From contig CAYLMK010000004.1 in NCBI GenBank assembly GCA_964384945.1, forward strand, positions 186,001-250,000: a DNA stretch of 64,000 nucleotides. Direction: 5' to 3'. Source of the DNA: S015-6 sp964384945. Its GTDB lineage: Bacteria; Desulfobacterota; DSWW01. Shown here piece after piece: positions 1 through 9,318 of this stretch (the first letter of the stretch is position 1; every line of letters starts with the position of its first letter). The notes below the pieces were generated by a model, which saw only the letters and a list, made by a program, of their open reading frames with translations, made no database searches and was not told the DNA's origin. The position numbers and the translations under genes are program-made.

Positions 1-565
1 CCTCGCGGAGTATCTTGGGCATCATGATCCCGGACTTCCAGTGGGACGCGGAGGCCGGATAGTCCTCAAAGAACGCATCCCAGCCTTGCTCCTCGGGAAG
101 GAGCACCTCGGCCCCGGCCTCCTCGGCCGCCCTGGCCAAACCACAGGATTTCATCAGCTCCCGCGTGCTGCCGCGCATCTTGTCGGGCGAGAGCTTGACG
201 TGTTCGACGCCCGACAGGTCGCTGACCACGATCCGTCTTGCGCCCTTTTCCTTGAGCAGGGATGCCAGCGCCTTCAGCCCGGCCGGGTGGCTCGTGGCCG
301 GGTAGGGATTGCCGGAATTCACCACCGGCTTGATGAGGACCGTATCCCCCCGGGACAGCCAGGAGAAATCGGTGGCCCCTTCGGCCGCCGCACGCACCGC
401 TGCCTGCAGATCGGCTTCGGCCGATTCCCGGAAAACTCCGGCCAGGCTCACCCTGGAACCGGCGGAAGAATCGAGAAGCCTCTCAACCGCCCGGCACAGC
501 CCGGATGGAACGAGCGCCGCCGCCGAAAGCAGGGTCATCCACTCGAGGAATTCGCGACGAGTCAT
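1..565 (-). CDS. DUF362 family protein with Tat-like signal (partial)
   Basis: About 188 N-terminal residues are present; the gene runs off the left edge. The ATG at 565-563 follows a GGGAGGC Shine-Dalgarno. The N-terminus MTRREFL, followed by a hydrophobic stretch, looks like a twin-arginine or secretion signal. Around residues 73-79 there is GDTVLIK, and later IVVSDLSG, both typical of the DUF362 fold found in proteins that often carry or accompany iron-sulfur clusters. The family has no firmly established reaction. It is transcribed in the same direction as, and 67 bp after, the molybdopterin enzyme, so a shared transcript is likely. The C-terminal part is missing, so any cluster-binding cysteines cannot be judged. 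Confidence 0.75.
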   Translation of the reverse strand, partial: MTRREFLEWMTLLSAAALVPSGLCRAVERLLDSSAGSRVSLAGVFRESAEADLQAAVRAAAEGATDFSWLSRGDTVLIKPVVNSGNPYPATSHPAGLKALASLLKEKGARRIVVSDLSGVEHVKLSPDKMRGSTRELMKSCGLARAAEEAGAEVLLPEEQGWDAFFEDYPASASHWKSGIMMPKILRE

Positions 566-632
566 TCGGTCTGCCTCCCTTGAAAAACGACAGCGATCCG
601 GGTGTGGGCCCGACATCCGCCCTCTGATCCCT

Positions 633-2753
633 TTACTTGTACACCCTGCACAGGAAGCCCTTCCATGGCTCGGAGCCCCAGAGGGCATCCGCAGGGCGCG
701 GGTCGAGGAGCAGGCTCGCACTCGATTCCTTCCAGCCGTATTCCGGGGGCTCCCTCTCCGGGAACCACCAGGCGTGCTGCACCGAGACGACGCGCGGATC
801 GATGCCCGGGGAGAGCCTGGCCCGCTGTCGGATCCGCCCGCGCGGAGACTCGATCCAGACCCAGTCGCCCTCCCGGATCGAGAGCCGTCCGGCCGTCTCC
901 GGGTGAATCTCGACGAGAGGGTCCGGGTTTCTCTTCCGCAGGGAGGCCACCTGCCGCAGCTCCGAGTGGAAGAAGGGCTCGATCTTGGCGCCGGTGATCG
1001 CGACGAGCGGGTACTGCTCGGCGAGCCCGGGCGTGCTGTACGGGCTCTCCGGGGGCTCGACGTAATCCGGGACCGGATCGAACCCCATCGCCTCGAGGGC
1101 CGGGCTTGCGATCTCGAATTTGCCCGAGCCGGTCGGAAAGCCGGCGGTCTCGTGCTTCCTGTAGCGCATCTCCCCTTGCAGCAGCCCGATCTGACTGAAG
1201 GCATCGAAATCGAGCCCGGTGCCTTCCAGCACGTAGTCGCACCACTCGCGCACGTCTTTCCAGGGGAAGTCCGCCTCGAGGCCCAGCCGCTTGGCCAGAT
1301 CGATGAGGATCTTCTTGTCGTCCCGGCACTCGCCGATCTCGGCCACCTTGCGCCGGGCGGCCACGCACCAGATGAAGTGCAGGTCCGCCACGTCGTCCTG
1401 CTCGAGCCAGCTCGCGGCGGGCAGCACGATGTCGGCGAGCTGCGCCGTGGGGGTCATGAAGAGGTCTATGCAGCAGGAGAAGTCAATCCTCCTCAGGGCC
1501 GCCTCGCCCTTCAGCGGATCGCTGCTCGTGAGCAGCGGGTTCGTGCCCATGATGAGAAGGGCCTTGACAGGGTAGGGCTCCTGCCTGAGGACGGCGTCCC
1601 AGAAGACCGGATGGCGGACGCCGGGATTCAGGGGGATGGACTCGCCGTAGCCGAGCTTCTTTCTCGCCGCCTCCGGGGTGATTCGCCCGAGCAGGGTGTT
1701 CTCCGGGGCCGCAAAGGGAGAGGTCTGGTACACCTTCGCGGGCGGAACCCAGAAGACATCGCCTCCCGGCACGTCCAGGTTTCCGGTCAGGCCGCGCAGG
1801 ATCATGAGCGCCCGGGCGGTCTGGAAGCAGTTCGGGCTCTGGTCCAGCCCGTTTCCCCAGAGCATGCAGGCCGGTTTGGTCGTGGCGTACAAGCGGGCCA
1901 TCTCCCGGATCGTGCCTTCCGGCACCCACGTGATCTCCGCAGCCCTGGCCGGGGTGTATTCCGCCGCCCTCTTCGCGAGCCTCTCGAACCCGATCGAGTG
2001 CCTCTCGACGAATTCGCGGTCGTGGAGCTTCTCCTCGATGATCACGTGCATCACGGCCAGGGCAAGGGCGGCGTCGGTGCCGGGCCGGACCTGAACCCAG
2101 AGGTCGGCCCCGGCGGCCAAAGCCGTCTTCCGCGGATCCACGACGATGGACCGTGCCCCGCGGCGAAGCGCGCGGGTCACCTGGTGCCCGCACATTCCGT
2201 CCGCCGCGCCCGTCTCCGGGATGTTGCAGCCCCAGAGGAGAACACAGGCAGGCTCCTGCCCCCCGAACCCGTAGAAGTCGCAGATCGGCAGGGGCATGCC
2301 GCAGGTCACGGCCGAGGCCATCACCCGGGGCAGGTAGCAGGCATGGGAATAGCTCACCACGTTGGGCGTACCGAAGGCGTTCGCGAACCGGAGGCTCAGG
2401 AACATGTACGGCCGGCCCGTTCCCAGGGCCAGGGCCACGGACTCGGGGCCGTGCTCGTTCTTGTAACGAAGGAGCCTTTCGGCGACCGTGTCCAGGGCCT
2501 CCTCCCAGCCGATCCGGGTCCAGCGGTTCTCTCCCCTTTCCCCCGCCCGCCTGAGGGGATGACGCAGCCGGTCCGGGTGATAGAGAAGCTCGGGCGAAGC
2601 CTTGCCCTTGGAACAGATATAGCCCCTGCTCATCGGGTGGTCCGGGTCCCCGGTCACCTTGACCACCCTTCCCTCTTCCATGTGCACGTTCACGCCGCAG
2701 ACGCCGTGGCACATCCGGCAGATGGATTTCACGACCCGGTCGCCCCTTCGCAT
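633..2753 (-). CDS. molybdopterin-dependent oxidoreductase (PhsA/PsrA/acetylene-hydratase-like)
   Basis: A 706-residue member of the Mo/W-bis-MGD (DMSO reductase) superfamily. The N-terminal [4Fe-4S] site is C12-x2-C15-x3-C19 with the fourth ligand C47 (ICSKG). The catalytic domain follows, and a C-terminal dinucleotide-binding domain includes IDPRVVSVQHAWWFPE. C139 in SHACYLPR is my candidate metal ligand by position. No Tat signal precedes the cluster, so it is probably cytoplasmic. No electron-transfer subunit gene lies beside it, unlike PhsABC or PsrABC, so partner and substrate are unknown. The start used is the ATG 4 bp after the thioesterase stop, behind GGGGTG; an alternative ATG at 2777 would overlap that gene by 20 bp. 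Confidence 0.85.
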   Translation of the reverse strand: MRRGDRVVKSICRMCHGVCGVNVHMEEGRVVKVTGDPDHPMSRGYICSKGKASPELLYHPDRLRHPLRRAGERGENRWTRIGWEEALDTVAERLLRYKNEHGPESVALALGTGRPYMFLSLRFANAFGTPNVVSYSHACYLPRVMASAVTCGMPLPICDFYGFGGQEPACVLLWGCNIPETGAADGMCGHQVTRALRRGARSIVVDPRKTALAAGADLWVQVRPGTDAALALAVMHVIIEEKLHDREFVERHSIGFERLAKRAAEYTPARAAEITWVPEGTIREMARLYATTKPACMLWGNGLDQSPNCFQTARALMILRGLTGNLDVPGGDVFWVPPAKVYQTSPFAAPENTLLGRITPEAARKKLGYGESIPLNPGVRHPVFWDAVLRQEPYPVKALLIMGTNPLLTSSDPLKGEAALRRIDFSCCIDLFMTPTAQLADIVLPAASWLEQDDVADLHFIWCVAARRKVAEIGECRDDKKILIDLAKRLGLEADFPWKDVREWCDYVLEGTGLDFDAFSQIGLLQGEMRYRKHETAGFPTGSGKFEIASPALEAMGFDPVPDYVEPPESPYSTPGLAEQYPLVAITGAKIEPFFHSELRQVASLRKRNPDPLVEIHPETAGRLSIREGDWVWIESPRGRIRQRARLSPGIDPRVVSVQHAWWFPEREPPEYGWKESSASLLLDPRPADALWGSEPWKGFLCRVYK

Positions 2754-2757
2754 GCCG

Positions 2758-3645
2758 TCACCCCGATCCATCCGCAACGGCCGTGTTCATGACCACGGCC
2801 ACCGGCCGGTCTTCCGCTCCCCGGTCCACCACTTCCACGCGGGTCAGGGCCGTGTCTTCCGTCAGCCGGACGACCCGGGTGCGGGTCCGGAAGGGCCCTT
2901 TCTTTCCCTGCGACAAGTACTGGATCGTCAAATCCCGGGTCGTCATCGGCCTTGCCGCCGCGGCCGCGGCCGCCGACTCGCCGGCCGCATCCGCGAGAAC
3001 CGCGATCATCCCTCCCTGAAGGGCCCCCAGGCTGTTTCGGACATACGGCCTCATCTCGATCTCCGCAACGCCCGCCCTCTCGTCCAGGAAACGAACGCCC
3101 GCCGCATGCCGGTAAGGCTGTCTGAGCCCGGACCCGGGGATCCCGAATTCCACGGTTTCCGCGTTCTCTCTGTCCGGCTCGAACGGAGGCGTATCTTCCC
3201 GTCTGGCGAGCCTGGAGAAGGAGATCATGGCGGTGCCGAGCGGGCTCCCGGGCCCACCGGGAGGGACTCCTTGCTCGCGGATGTTCACATCGACGATGAC
3301 CATGGTTCGGCCGGCACGAATCACTCTGCCCGCCGCCTCGATCGTATCCGGCCCGGGCCGCCCGGTCAGGTGGACCGACAGGCCGGAGGTGGCCATCCAG
3401 TCCGGATAGACGACGTGAAAGGTCAGCACGCCGGCGAGCACATCGACCATGGTGGCAACGGCGCCCGCCTGCAGGGAGCCGTCCCGGGCTCGGATCTCAG
3501 GCACGGCCGGGGCCCGGAGGACAGCCTTCTGCCGGCCCTGAAGCTCCAGGGATAGGCGCAGGTCCCGCAGGATGTGCTCGCGGGGCGGGTAGGGCTCGGC
3601 GCCGGGGCCGCCTTCCCCGTTCTCCTCGATCCCTTCCTTCCTCAT
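2758..3645 (-). CDS. tandem hotdog-fold PaaI-like thioesterase
   Basis: A 295-residue protein with two consecutive hotdog domains. The first (about 20-145) contains the sequence DGSLQAGAVATMVDVLAG. The second (about 165-290) contains NSLGALQGGMIAVLADAAG. Both match the PaaI/YiiD-type acyl-CoA thioesterase pattern (N-x-x-G-x-x-x-G-G-x-x-x-x-x-x-D). The likely role is hydrolysis of acyl-CoA thioesters; the substrate cannot be read from sequence. The ATG overlaps the TGA of the upstream esterase gene (ATGA), and the stop lies 4 bp before the molybdopterin gene, so the three are translationally coupled. An Ala-rich run (AAAAAAAR) in the second domain is unusual. Confidence 0.8.
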   Translation of the reverse strand: MRKEGIEENGEGGPGAEPYPPREHILRDLRLSLELQGRQKAVLRAPAVPEIRARDGSLQAGAVATMVDVLAGVLTFHVVYPDWMATSGLSVHLTGRPGPDTIEAAGRVIRAGRTMVIVDVNIREQGVPPGGPGSPLGTAMISFSRLARREDTPPFEPDRENAETVEFGIPGSGLRQPYRHAAGVRFLDERAGVAEIEMRPYVRNSLGALQGGMIAVLADAAGESAAAAAAARPMTTRDLTIQYLSQGKKGPFRTRTRVVRLTEDTALTRVEVVDRGAEDRPVAVVMNTAVADGSG

Positions 3646-4940
3646 CCGTCGCAGAAGTCTCCTTCGGAGAGGTAATCCGGCTGGGTGCCGCAGTCTTGAC
3701 AGAGCACGTGCGGAAGGCCGGCCAGGCCGGTCTCCGTCATCTGGGTCAGCCATTCCGCAACCGTGTACCCGTTTGTCAGTTCGTCGTAGAACTTCGGGTT
3801 GCCCAGGATGGTGTGGTTGCATCCGGGGCTGACATAGTAGCGGAGATTGTCGGCCGTGTTCAGCCGGACCGCCTCGTCGATGATGGCGTACATTTTGGGG
3901 TTCCACTCCGGGGCGGTCTCGTTCACGCTCTTCCAGTAGTCCACGCCCTTGAGCAGCAGAGAGACATAGTCCATGTTGAGCATGGCCCAGTAAAAGAAGA
4001 TCTGGTTGTGGTCCCAGGCCGCCGTGTACGGGGCGATGATGCTGTCGGGGTACTGGTTTGCGATCGCCGCGTACATCTCGCCGGTGCTGAAGTCGGTGAA
4101 GTCGTTCGTCCCCTCGATGAATGCGTCCACCTGCCAGGGGAGCTGGAGGTTCCACTGGGTTTGCGCAAGTTCCTTGAACACAGCGTCGTCGTCGGGCATG
4201 ATCCCGTTTCCGGCGTCCGGGAAGCAGTAGGCCGCGGCCGAAGGAAAGGCGTCCCGCAAGTCCGGGAAGTTGAGGATCGCGCCGTAGGCCCCGGCGCTGC
4301 TGCCCGCCACGAAGAGCTTGTCCGGCGGTGTCGTGAAGGTGTCCTGCAGCCATTGCAGCACGACCCGGAAGTTTACCTTGCCCCGGTGGCGTATCCGCCA
4401 GCGGTCGAATTCGGGGAGCAGATGAAAGCCCAGGTCGTCCGGGTAGTCGTAGTCGTTCGCACCCACGTGGACGTCGCCCGTGCAATAGGGGATGTAAACG
4501 AAATTCCAGTCCCGGAACGGATTCAGGGGATTGTTCACGTCCCCGACGCCGTCGTTTTCTCCAAGCGAGTCGATCGTCGCCCCTACGCCGGTATTCGTCG
4601 TGGAGTAGTAGACGCAGTTGATTGTATGCCAGCACGCGCCGCCCCCCTCGAAGTACACAACCAGCTTGTTGACGGAGCCTCCCCTGGCGAAGAAAAAGAA
4701 CTGGGATTCGCAATCGTCCATGGGGCAGTGCGTGCAGCTCGGCGAGAGGCCCTTGTACGTGAAGTCCGGGTAGTGATCCCGCCAGTCAATCCTGTGCCAC
4801 CCCTCCGGAATCGGGCTGGAGAAAGGCTCGGTGTCCGGGTCGTTCGAGGCGTTGATCGTTGGGGAGTCATCGCTGCAGCCGAGCAGCACAAAGGAAACAA
4901 GAAAGACGGCTGCGGAGATATACTTTCCTCTGGCTCTCAT
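3642..4940 (-). CDS. pectin acetylesterase/Notum-like lipoprotein
   Basis: A 432-residue secreted protein. A signal peptide ends in the lipobox LLGC (C22), so it should be lipid-anchored. The body is a pectinacetylesterase/Notum-family alpha/beta hydrolase. It has an oxyanion region YFEGGGACW, the nucleophile elbow AGSSAGAYG and a late His in GCNHTILGNP. The family removes acyl groups from carbohydrates or lipid-modified proteins; the substrate here is unknown. The ATG at 4940-4938 is preceded by a strong TAGGAGGAG Shine-Dalgarno, which decides against upstream starts. Many cysteines suggest disulfides and an extracytoplasmic location. It leads the thioesterase-molybdoenzyme transcription unit, an odd partnership. 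Confidence 0.82.
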   Translation of the reverse strand: MRARGKYISAAVFLVSFVLLGCSDDSPTINASNDPDTEPFSSPIPEGWHRIDWRDHYPDFTYKGLSPSCTHCPMDDCESQFFFFARGGSVNKLVVYFEGGGACWHTINCVYYSTTNTGVGATIDSLGENDGVGDVNNPLNPFRDWNFVYIPYCTGDVHVGANDYDYPDDLGFHLLPEFDRWRIRHRGKVNFRVVLQWLQDTFTTPPDKLFVAGSSAGAYGAILNFPDLRDAFPSAAAYCFPDAGNGIMPDDDAVFKELAQTQWNLQLPWQVDAFIEGTNDFTDFSTGEMYAAIANQYPDSIIAPYTAAWDHNQIFFYWAMLNMDYVSLLLKGVDYWKSVNETAPEWNPKMYAIIDEAVRLNTADNLRYYVSPGCNHTILGNPKFYDELTNGYTVAEWLTQMTETGLAGLPHVLCQDCGTQPDYLSEGDFCDG

Positions 4941-5091
4941 CCGGGCTCCTCCTATCTTGTTCCTCGGTTTTCCCTCAGGGGGAAAAAAAGAGATTCGTAC
5001 TTTCTGTCTATCATACAGGGCACGATCATGGCAAAGAACATGCCCGACGGGGTGCGCCCCCGCTGTCAAGGTTTGCGCGGCGCGCGGTTCT

Positions 5092-5120
5092 TTGACAAGA
5101 CGGCCGGATGCACTTATAAA
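5092..5120 (+). promoter_or_regulatory. sigma70-type promoter of the subtilase gene
   Basis: TTGACA at 5092-5097, a 17-bp spacer and TATAAA at 5115-5120. This nearly matches the sigma70 consensus and puts transcription start near 5127, 37 bp before the start codon. No equally good element for the divergent esterase gene was found in the 4941-5163 gap. Confidence 0.7.
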
Positions 5121-5163
5121 TCAAGGCGATAAAGAGAAACGCCGAGCCGGGAGAACCGGTGCG

Positions 5164-7749
5164 ATGAAAGAATTGCCGAACAAGAGCCGGCCGGAGAAGG
5201 GCTTGGCGCGCAGCGCGCCACGCTTGTTGGCGGGCCTTGTTCTGCTCTGCCTGGTTTTCTGCTGGCTCCCCGCCTGCGGTGGCGGTGAGGACGGCCCGGC
5301 ATCGGCCGACGGAACCGCCTCGGGGCGGCTGCTCGTTCCTCCGAATCACGTGCTCGAGGAGGAACCCAATCAAACGATCGCGCAGGCGCAACGGGTGGAG
5401 GAATCCTGGCTCGTCACCGCAGGCGCCTCCAAGGCGGATCCTGGCTATTCCCTGCCCGGGTTTCCGTCCGTAAAGGTAGAGGACCTTTATCGGGTCAGCG
5501 CCTCTGAGCGGACACAGGTTGCCCTGACCATCGCAGAAGACAATCTCTACGTCAACGACCTGGACCTTCTTCTGATGGATTCCGGAGGGGGCCTGATCGA
5601 CGCCTCGGAGGGGACCGTCTCCACGGAGGTGATCGACACGCCCGGGCCCGGCGAGTTCATCGTCGGGGTCCGCGCCTTTCGGGGCTCGAGCGCTTATGCC
5701 CTTTCTTTCACCTCCCTGGGCGCCCTGCCGGCCGGTCCCGAGGCACTCCTCCCGGCCAGCGCGGATTTCGTTCCGGGCGAACTGCTGGTGCGGTTGCGGG
5801 CCGGGAATCGGGCGGCAGCCGCGGGTATCGATGCGCTTGCCTCCCGCACCGGTCTCGTTCGAAAGCGGTCCCTGCCTGGAGGGGTGGAACTCCTGCGCGT
5901 GCCCCGGCCGAGTCCGGCGCCCGGAGACGAGTCCACGCAAGAGAAGCTGCTCCCTAGGAAGGTCGCCCTTTCCACGTTGAAGGCGATGACCCTGGATCGC
6001 ATCCGAAGGCTTCGGGAGATGCCGGAGATTGAATACGCGGAGCCGAACTTCCTCCGCCGGCCCTTCGTCTCCCCCGAAGATCCCGGGTTCGATCTTCAGT
6101 GGCACTACCGGCTGATCAACCTCCCGGAGGCTTGGGACGCGGCGACCGGGTCGGATGAATTCACCGTCGCCGTGCTGGACAGCGGCGTCCTTTCCGGTCA
6201 CCCGGACCTGGGGGCGCGGCTGACGGACGGTTACGACTTCGTCAGTCAAGCTGCCAATGCCAACGACGGAGACGGAAGGGACCCGGACCCGGAAGACCCC
6301 GGTGACGACCCGGAGGGCCAGAGCAGCTCGTTTCACGGCACCCACGTGGCTGGAACCGTGGGCGCCGTGACGAACAACAGCCTCGGCGTGGCCGGGGTCA
6401 CGTGGAACACGAGGATCATGCCCCTGCGCGTGCTGGGCGTCGACGGGGGCGCGGACGCCGACATCGCGCAGGCCATCCGTTACGCGGCCCGCCTCACCAA
6501 CGCCTCCGGCAGGCTGCCGGCAAGGGCCGCGGATATCGTGAACCTGAGCTTCGGGGGCTTCGGGTTCAGCCAGACCCTGCAGGACGCGGTGTCGGATGCA
6601 AGGGCCGAGGGATTGATCCTTGTGGCCGCGGCAGGGAACGAGGGCACCCGGCTCGCCACCTACCCGGCAGCCCTGGAAGGCGTGATCTCCGTGTCTGCGG
6701 TGGACATCAACCTGCAGAAGGCCGGCTACTCCAGTTTCGGCCCTACCATCGATGTCGCAGCGCCCGGCGGCGACATGAGCGTGGACCTGAACGGAGACGG
6801 CTTCGGTGACGGCATCCTGAGCACGCTGGGAAACGACCGGGGCGAGCACTTCTACCGTTTCTACCAGGGAACCTCCATGGCGGCCCCGCACGTGGCAGGG
6901 GTCCTGGCCCTCATGCTCGCCGCCAACCCGGATCTGACGCCTACGGATATCGACCGACTCCTGGCCGGAACCCACCCGGACACGACGGTGCGCATTACGC
7001 ACGACCTGGGACCGGCCGGAAGGGACGACCTGTTCGGAAACGGGCTGATCGATGCCGCGCAGGCCGTTCTCGCCGCGCAGTCCATCCCGGGCGGGGCCGG
7101 CGTAACCCCTTCCGGATCGATCCTCGCCGTTTCGACGAGCGTGCTCAATTTCGATAACTTTCTGGACCAGCTTTCGTTCAAGGTCACGAACGCCGGCATC
7201 GGAACGCTGCGCGTCTCCCGCGTTACGGAAGATGCCTCGTGGCTGACCCTGACCCCCCTTTCCGGGACGGCGCCGCTCGCCGTCCGGGCTTCCGTGGACC
7301 GGACAGGTCTGGCGGACGGGGAGCACACGGCGACGATCTGGGTCTCTTCGGACGCGACGCAGGGAACGCAAGACACGTCGATTCGAGTCGAGATGCGGGT
7401 GGGCGGAAGAACCCTGGGAGACGTGGGCCGGGTATTCGTCCTCGTGCTCGACCCTGCATCTTCGGATACGGTCGCAGAGGCCGAAACCGACGCGAGGCGG
7501 GGCTACCTCTTCACGACGACGCCGGTCGCGCCGGGCAAGTATCAGATCATCGCCGGTACGGACCTGGACAATGACGGGTTCATCTGCGACATCGAGGACG
7601 CATGCGGGTTTGCGGCCGAGCCGGTGGCCATCCGGCCCGGACAGGAGGCCTCGGCCATCGATTTCGTCGTGAGCACCATCGCCTCCCCTCAGGCCGCAGG
7701 CGGCGGGTCCGGATCGCCGGGACGGGAACGGTTCCAAAGGCTCCGCTGA
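5164..7749 (+). CDS. subtilisin-like serine protease (S8), lipoprotein
   Basis: An 861-residue secreted protease. The N-terminus is a signal peptide ending in LPACGGG, a probable lipobox. Residues about 50-190 form a prepeptidase-like domain (EEEPNQTIAQAQ) as in secreted peptidases. A propeptide-like segment follows. The S8 catalytic triad is visible: D339 in VAVLDSG, H391 in FHGTHVAGT and S571 in GTSMAAPHVAG. Residues about 650-745 are a BACON/Ig-like beta domain, and a C-terminal beta domain rich in Asp (TDLDNDGF, possible Ca2+ site) closes the protein. The ATG at 5164 is preceded by GGGAGAA. The role is extracellular protein degradation, fitting an amino-acid-using anaerobe. It has its own consensus promoter. 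Confidence 0.92.
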   Translation: MKELPNKSRPEKGLARSAPRLLAGLVLLCLVFCWLPACGGGEDGPASADGTASGRLLVPPNHVLEEEPNQTIAQAQRVEESWLVTAGASKADPGYSLPGFPSVKVEDLYRVSASERTQVALTIAEDNLYVNDLDLLLMDSGGGLIDASEGTVSTEVIDTPGPGEFIVGVRAFRGSSAYALSFTSLGALPAGPEALLPASADFVPGELLVRLRAGNRAAAAGIDALASRTGLVRKRSLPGGVELLRVPRPSPAPGDESTQEKLLPRKVALSTLKAMTLDRIRRLREMPEIEYAEPNFLRRPFVSPEDPGFDLQWHYRLINLPEAWDAATGSDEFTVAVLDSGVLSGHPDLGARLTDGYDFVSQAANANDGDGRDPDPEDPGDDPEGQSSSFHGTHVAGTVGAVTNNSLGVAGVTWNTRIMPLRVLGVDGGADADIAQAIRYAARLTNASGRLPARAADIVNLSFGGFGFSQTLQDAVSDARAEGLILVAAAGNEGTRLATYPAALEGVISVSAVDINLQKAGYSSFGPTIDVAAPGGDMSVDLNGDGFGDGILSTLGNDRGEHFYRFYQGTSMAAPHVAGVLALMLAANPDLTPTDIDRLLAGTHPDTTVRITHDLGPAGRDDLFGNGLIDAAQAVLAAQSIPGGAGVTPSGSILAVSTSVLNFDNFLDQLSFKVTNAGIGTLRVSRVTEDASWLTLTPLSGTAPLAVRASVDRTGLADGEHTATIWVSSDATQGTQDTSIRVEMRVGGRTLGDVGRVFVLVLDPASSDTVAEAETDARRGYLFTTTPVAPGKYQIIAGTDLDNDGFICDIEDACGFAAEPVAIRPGQEASAIDFVVSTIASPQAAGGGSGSPGRERFQRLR

Positions 7750-7884
7750 TTCCGCGCACGCCACCCGACGGCCGTTTTCCCTTTATCAGCGAAACGATCG
7801 AATGCTGTCAACCCGTCGCAACCAGTCGGCGTTAGGCTATTGTTTTACAATTTGCTTCACGGTGGGTCTTCTCCCACGCAGCCT

Positions 7885-7925
7885 GGGTCAGACTTTCGGA
7901 AAAGTGCAAAAGGAAAGCCTGACCC
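7885..7925. repeat. REP-like inverted repeat
   Basis: The arms GGGTCAGACTTTC (7885-7897) and GAAAGCCTGACCC (7913-7925) are complementary except for one base and can form a 13-bp stem. Directly after it lie short tandem-like words (agccaacagcca, agctaatagcta, 7955-7985). The 7750-8090 gap holds no gene. The pattern resembles the dispersed palindromes mobilised by REP-associated transposases, but only one copy is in view. Confidence 0.5.
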
Positions 7926-8090
7926 CTCATGGTGCCGGTTGGGGTCCAGGCCGGGAGCCAACAGCCAAGAGCTAATAGCTAACGGCTTACGGTTCTCGTA
8001 CCAGACTGTGCCCTGTCCAGGTTGACCTCCCGTGGATCATGCTTACCTTTCCAACCGATTGAGATGTAAGGATTCTTTTGGGCGAGGAAC

Positions 8091-9281
8091 ATGAACAACA
8101 AAGACTTCTACAAGATCCTGGGCGTGACGAGGAGCGCCACCCAGGAGGAAATCAAGAAGGCCTACAAACAGCTGGCGAAGAAGTTTCACCCGGATCGCAA
8201 TCCCGGCAACAAGGCCGCAGAGGACCGGTTCAAGGAGATTTCCGAGGCGTACCAGTTTCTCTCCGACCCGGAAAAGCGAAGGCAGTACGACGCCTTCGGG
8301 CGAACAGGCTTTCAGGGGGACCCGGGCTTCCGCGGCCGGGCACAGCCGACGGGCGAGGGCTGGAGCTATACGTGGTCTTCCGGTCCCGGGGCAGAGGGCT
8401 TCGACTTCCAGGATCTCTTCAGTCAGATCTTTGGGAAGGGCGCCAGGTCCCGGCGGCCCGGCGACGAGTTCGAATTTGCAGGGGGAGCCCCCTTCGGGGC
8501 CGGAGCGGGTGCGCATGATTTCGGCTTTGACTTCGACCTAGGCCCGCAGCAGGGCCGCGACGTGGAGGCGGAAATCACGATCCGCTTCGAAGAAGCGGTC
8601 CTGGGCGGAACGCAGCGGATCTCGCTGCCGAGGCAAGGCCCCTGCTCCGCATGCGGCGGTACGGGAACGAAGCGAGGCGGCGCCTGGGCGCAGTGCGGGG
8701 CCTGCGGCGGAAGCGGACGGAAGCGGGTGGCCAACGTAGGGACAGACTTCACGGTCGTGTGCAGCGCATGCAACGGCCGGGGCCGTCTGTACACCGAGCC
8801 GTGCCCGGGATGCGGAGGGTCCGGCAGATCGGCCGGTCCGGAGACGCTGAGCGTGAAGATTCCTCCCGGCGTGAGCGACGGAGGAAGGCTCCGCATTCCC
8901 GGCAAGGGCGAAACCGGGCCCGACGGAAGGCCTGGGGATCTGTACCTCCGAATCCACGTGACCCCGCACAGGTATTTCCGTCGCGAAGGCAAGGACCTTC
9001 ACCTGGATCTGCCCGTTACGGTGAGCGAGGCCGCCCTGGGCGCGAGGGTCGAGGTGCCCACGCTGGACGGCAAGGCCACGCTGGCCATCCCGCCGGGGAC
9101 CCAGAGCGGTTCGAAGCTTCGCATGAGGGGCAAGGGCGCCCCGGATCCCAAGGGGGGCCCGAGAGGCGACATGTACGTTCACTGTCAGATCGTGGTTCCC
9201 AAGGCGCGGGACGCAAGGGCAAGGAAGGTGTTCGAACAGTTGAAAGAAATGGAGATCGACCCCAGGGTGGGGATGTTCTAG
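8091..9281 (+). CDS. dnaJ: molecular chaperone DnaJ
   Basis: A 396-residue type I J-protein. The J domain occupies residues 1-70 with the HPD motif at 33-35. A Gly/Phe-rich linker follows to about 155. From residue 185 there are four CxxCxGxG zinc repeats (CSACGGTG, CGACGGSG, CSACNGRG, CPGCGGSG). Two beta-sandwich substrate-binding domains make up the C-terminus. It stimulates the ATPase of DnaK and delivers unfolded clients. DnaK is not in this window, but GrpE follows 37 bp downstream, so the two cochaperones are probably co-transcribed. The linker contains an acidic, Phe/Asp-rich stretch around DFGFDFDLGP. It could be a DnaK-independent paralogue such as CbpA, but the zinc finger argues for DnaJ. 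Confidence 0.93.
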   Translation: MNNKDFYKILGVTRSATQEEIKKAYKQLAKKFHPDRNPGNKAAEDRFKEISEAYQFLSDPEKRRQYDAFGRTGFQGDPGFRGRAQPTGEGWSYTWSSGPGAEGFDFQDLFSQIFGKGARSRRPGDEFEFAGGAPFGAGAGAHDFGFDFDLGPQQGRDVEAEITIRFEEAVLGGTQRISLPRQGPCSACGGTGTKRGGAWAQCGACGGSGRKRVANVGTDFTVVCSACNGRGRLYTEPCPGCGGSGRSAGPETLSVKIPPGVSDGGRLRIPGKGETGPDGRPGDLYLRIHVTPHRYFRREGKDLHLDLPVTVSEAALGARVEVPTLDGKATLAIPPGTQSGSKLRMRGKGAPDPKGGPRGDMYVHCQIVVPKARDARARKVFEQLKEMEIDPRVGMF

Positions 9282-9318
9282 CAAGATTCGCCGGGACAGG
9301 CCGGAAAGGAGCTTGAGG

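Noticed and set aside
309..2792. A long plus-strand open frame of 827 codons opposite the molybdopterin gene
   Set aside because: Antisense shadow of a gene with clear cluster and cofactor motifs; the predicted protein is Arg/Pro/Gly-rich and matches nothing. The same holds for the long antisense frames at 5026-7764, 26470-28767, 32480-35782 and 49147-50922.
2758..4713. One continuous 651-codon minus frame covering thioesterase and esterase regions
   Set aside because: Only its last 295 codons are the thioesterase; the earlier part is an out-of-frame reading of the lipoprotein gene, and an ATGA overlap gives the real start.
7955..7985. Possible CRISPR-like short repeats (agcta words)
   Set aside because: The words are about 8-10 bp, irregular and without spacers of constant length.
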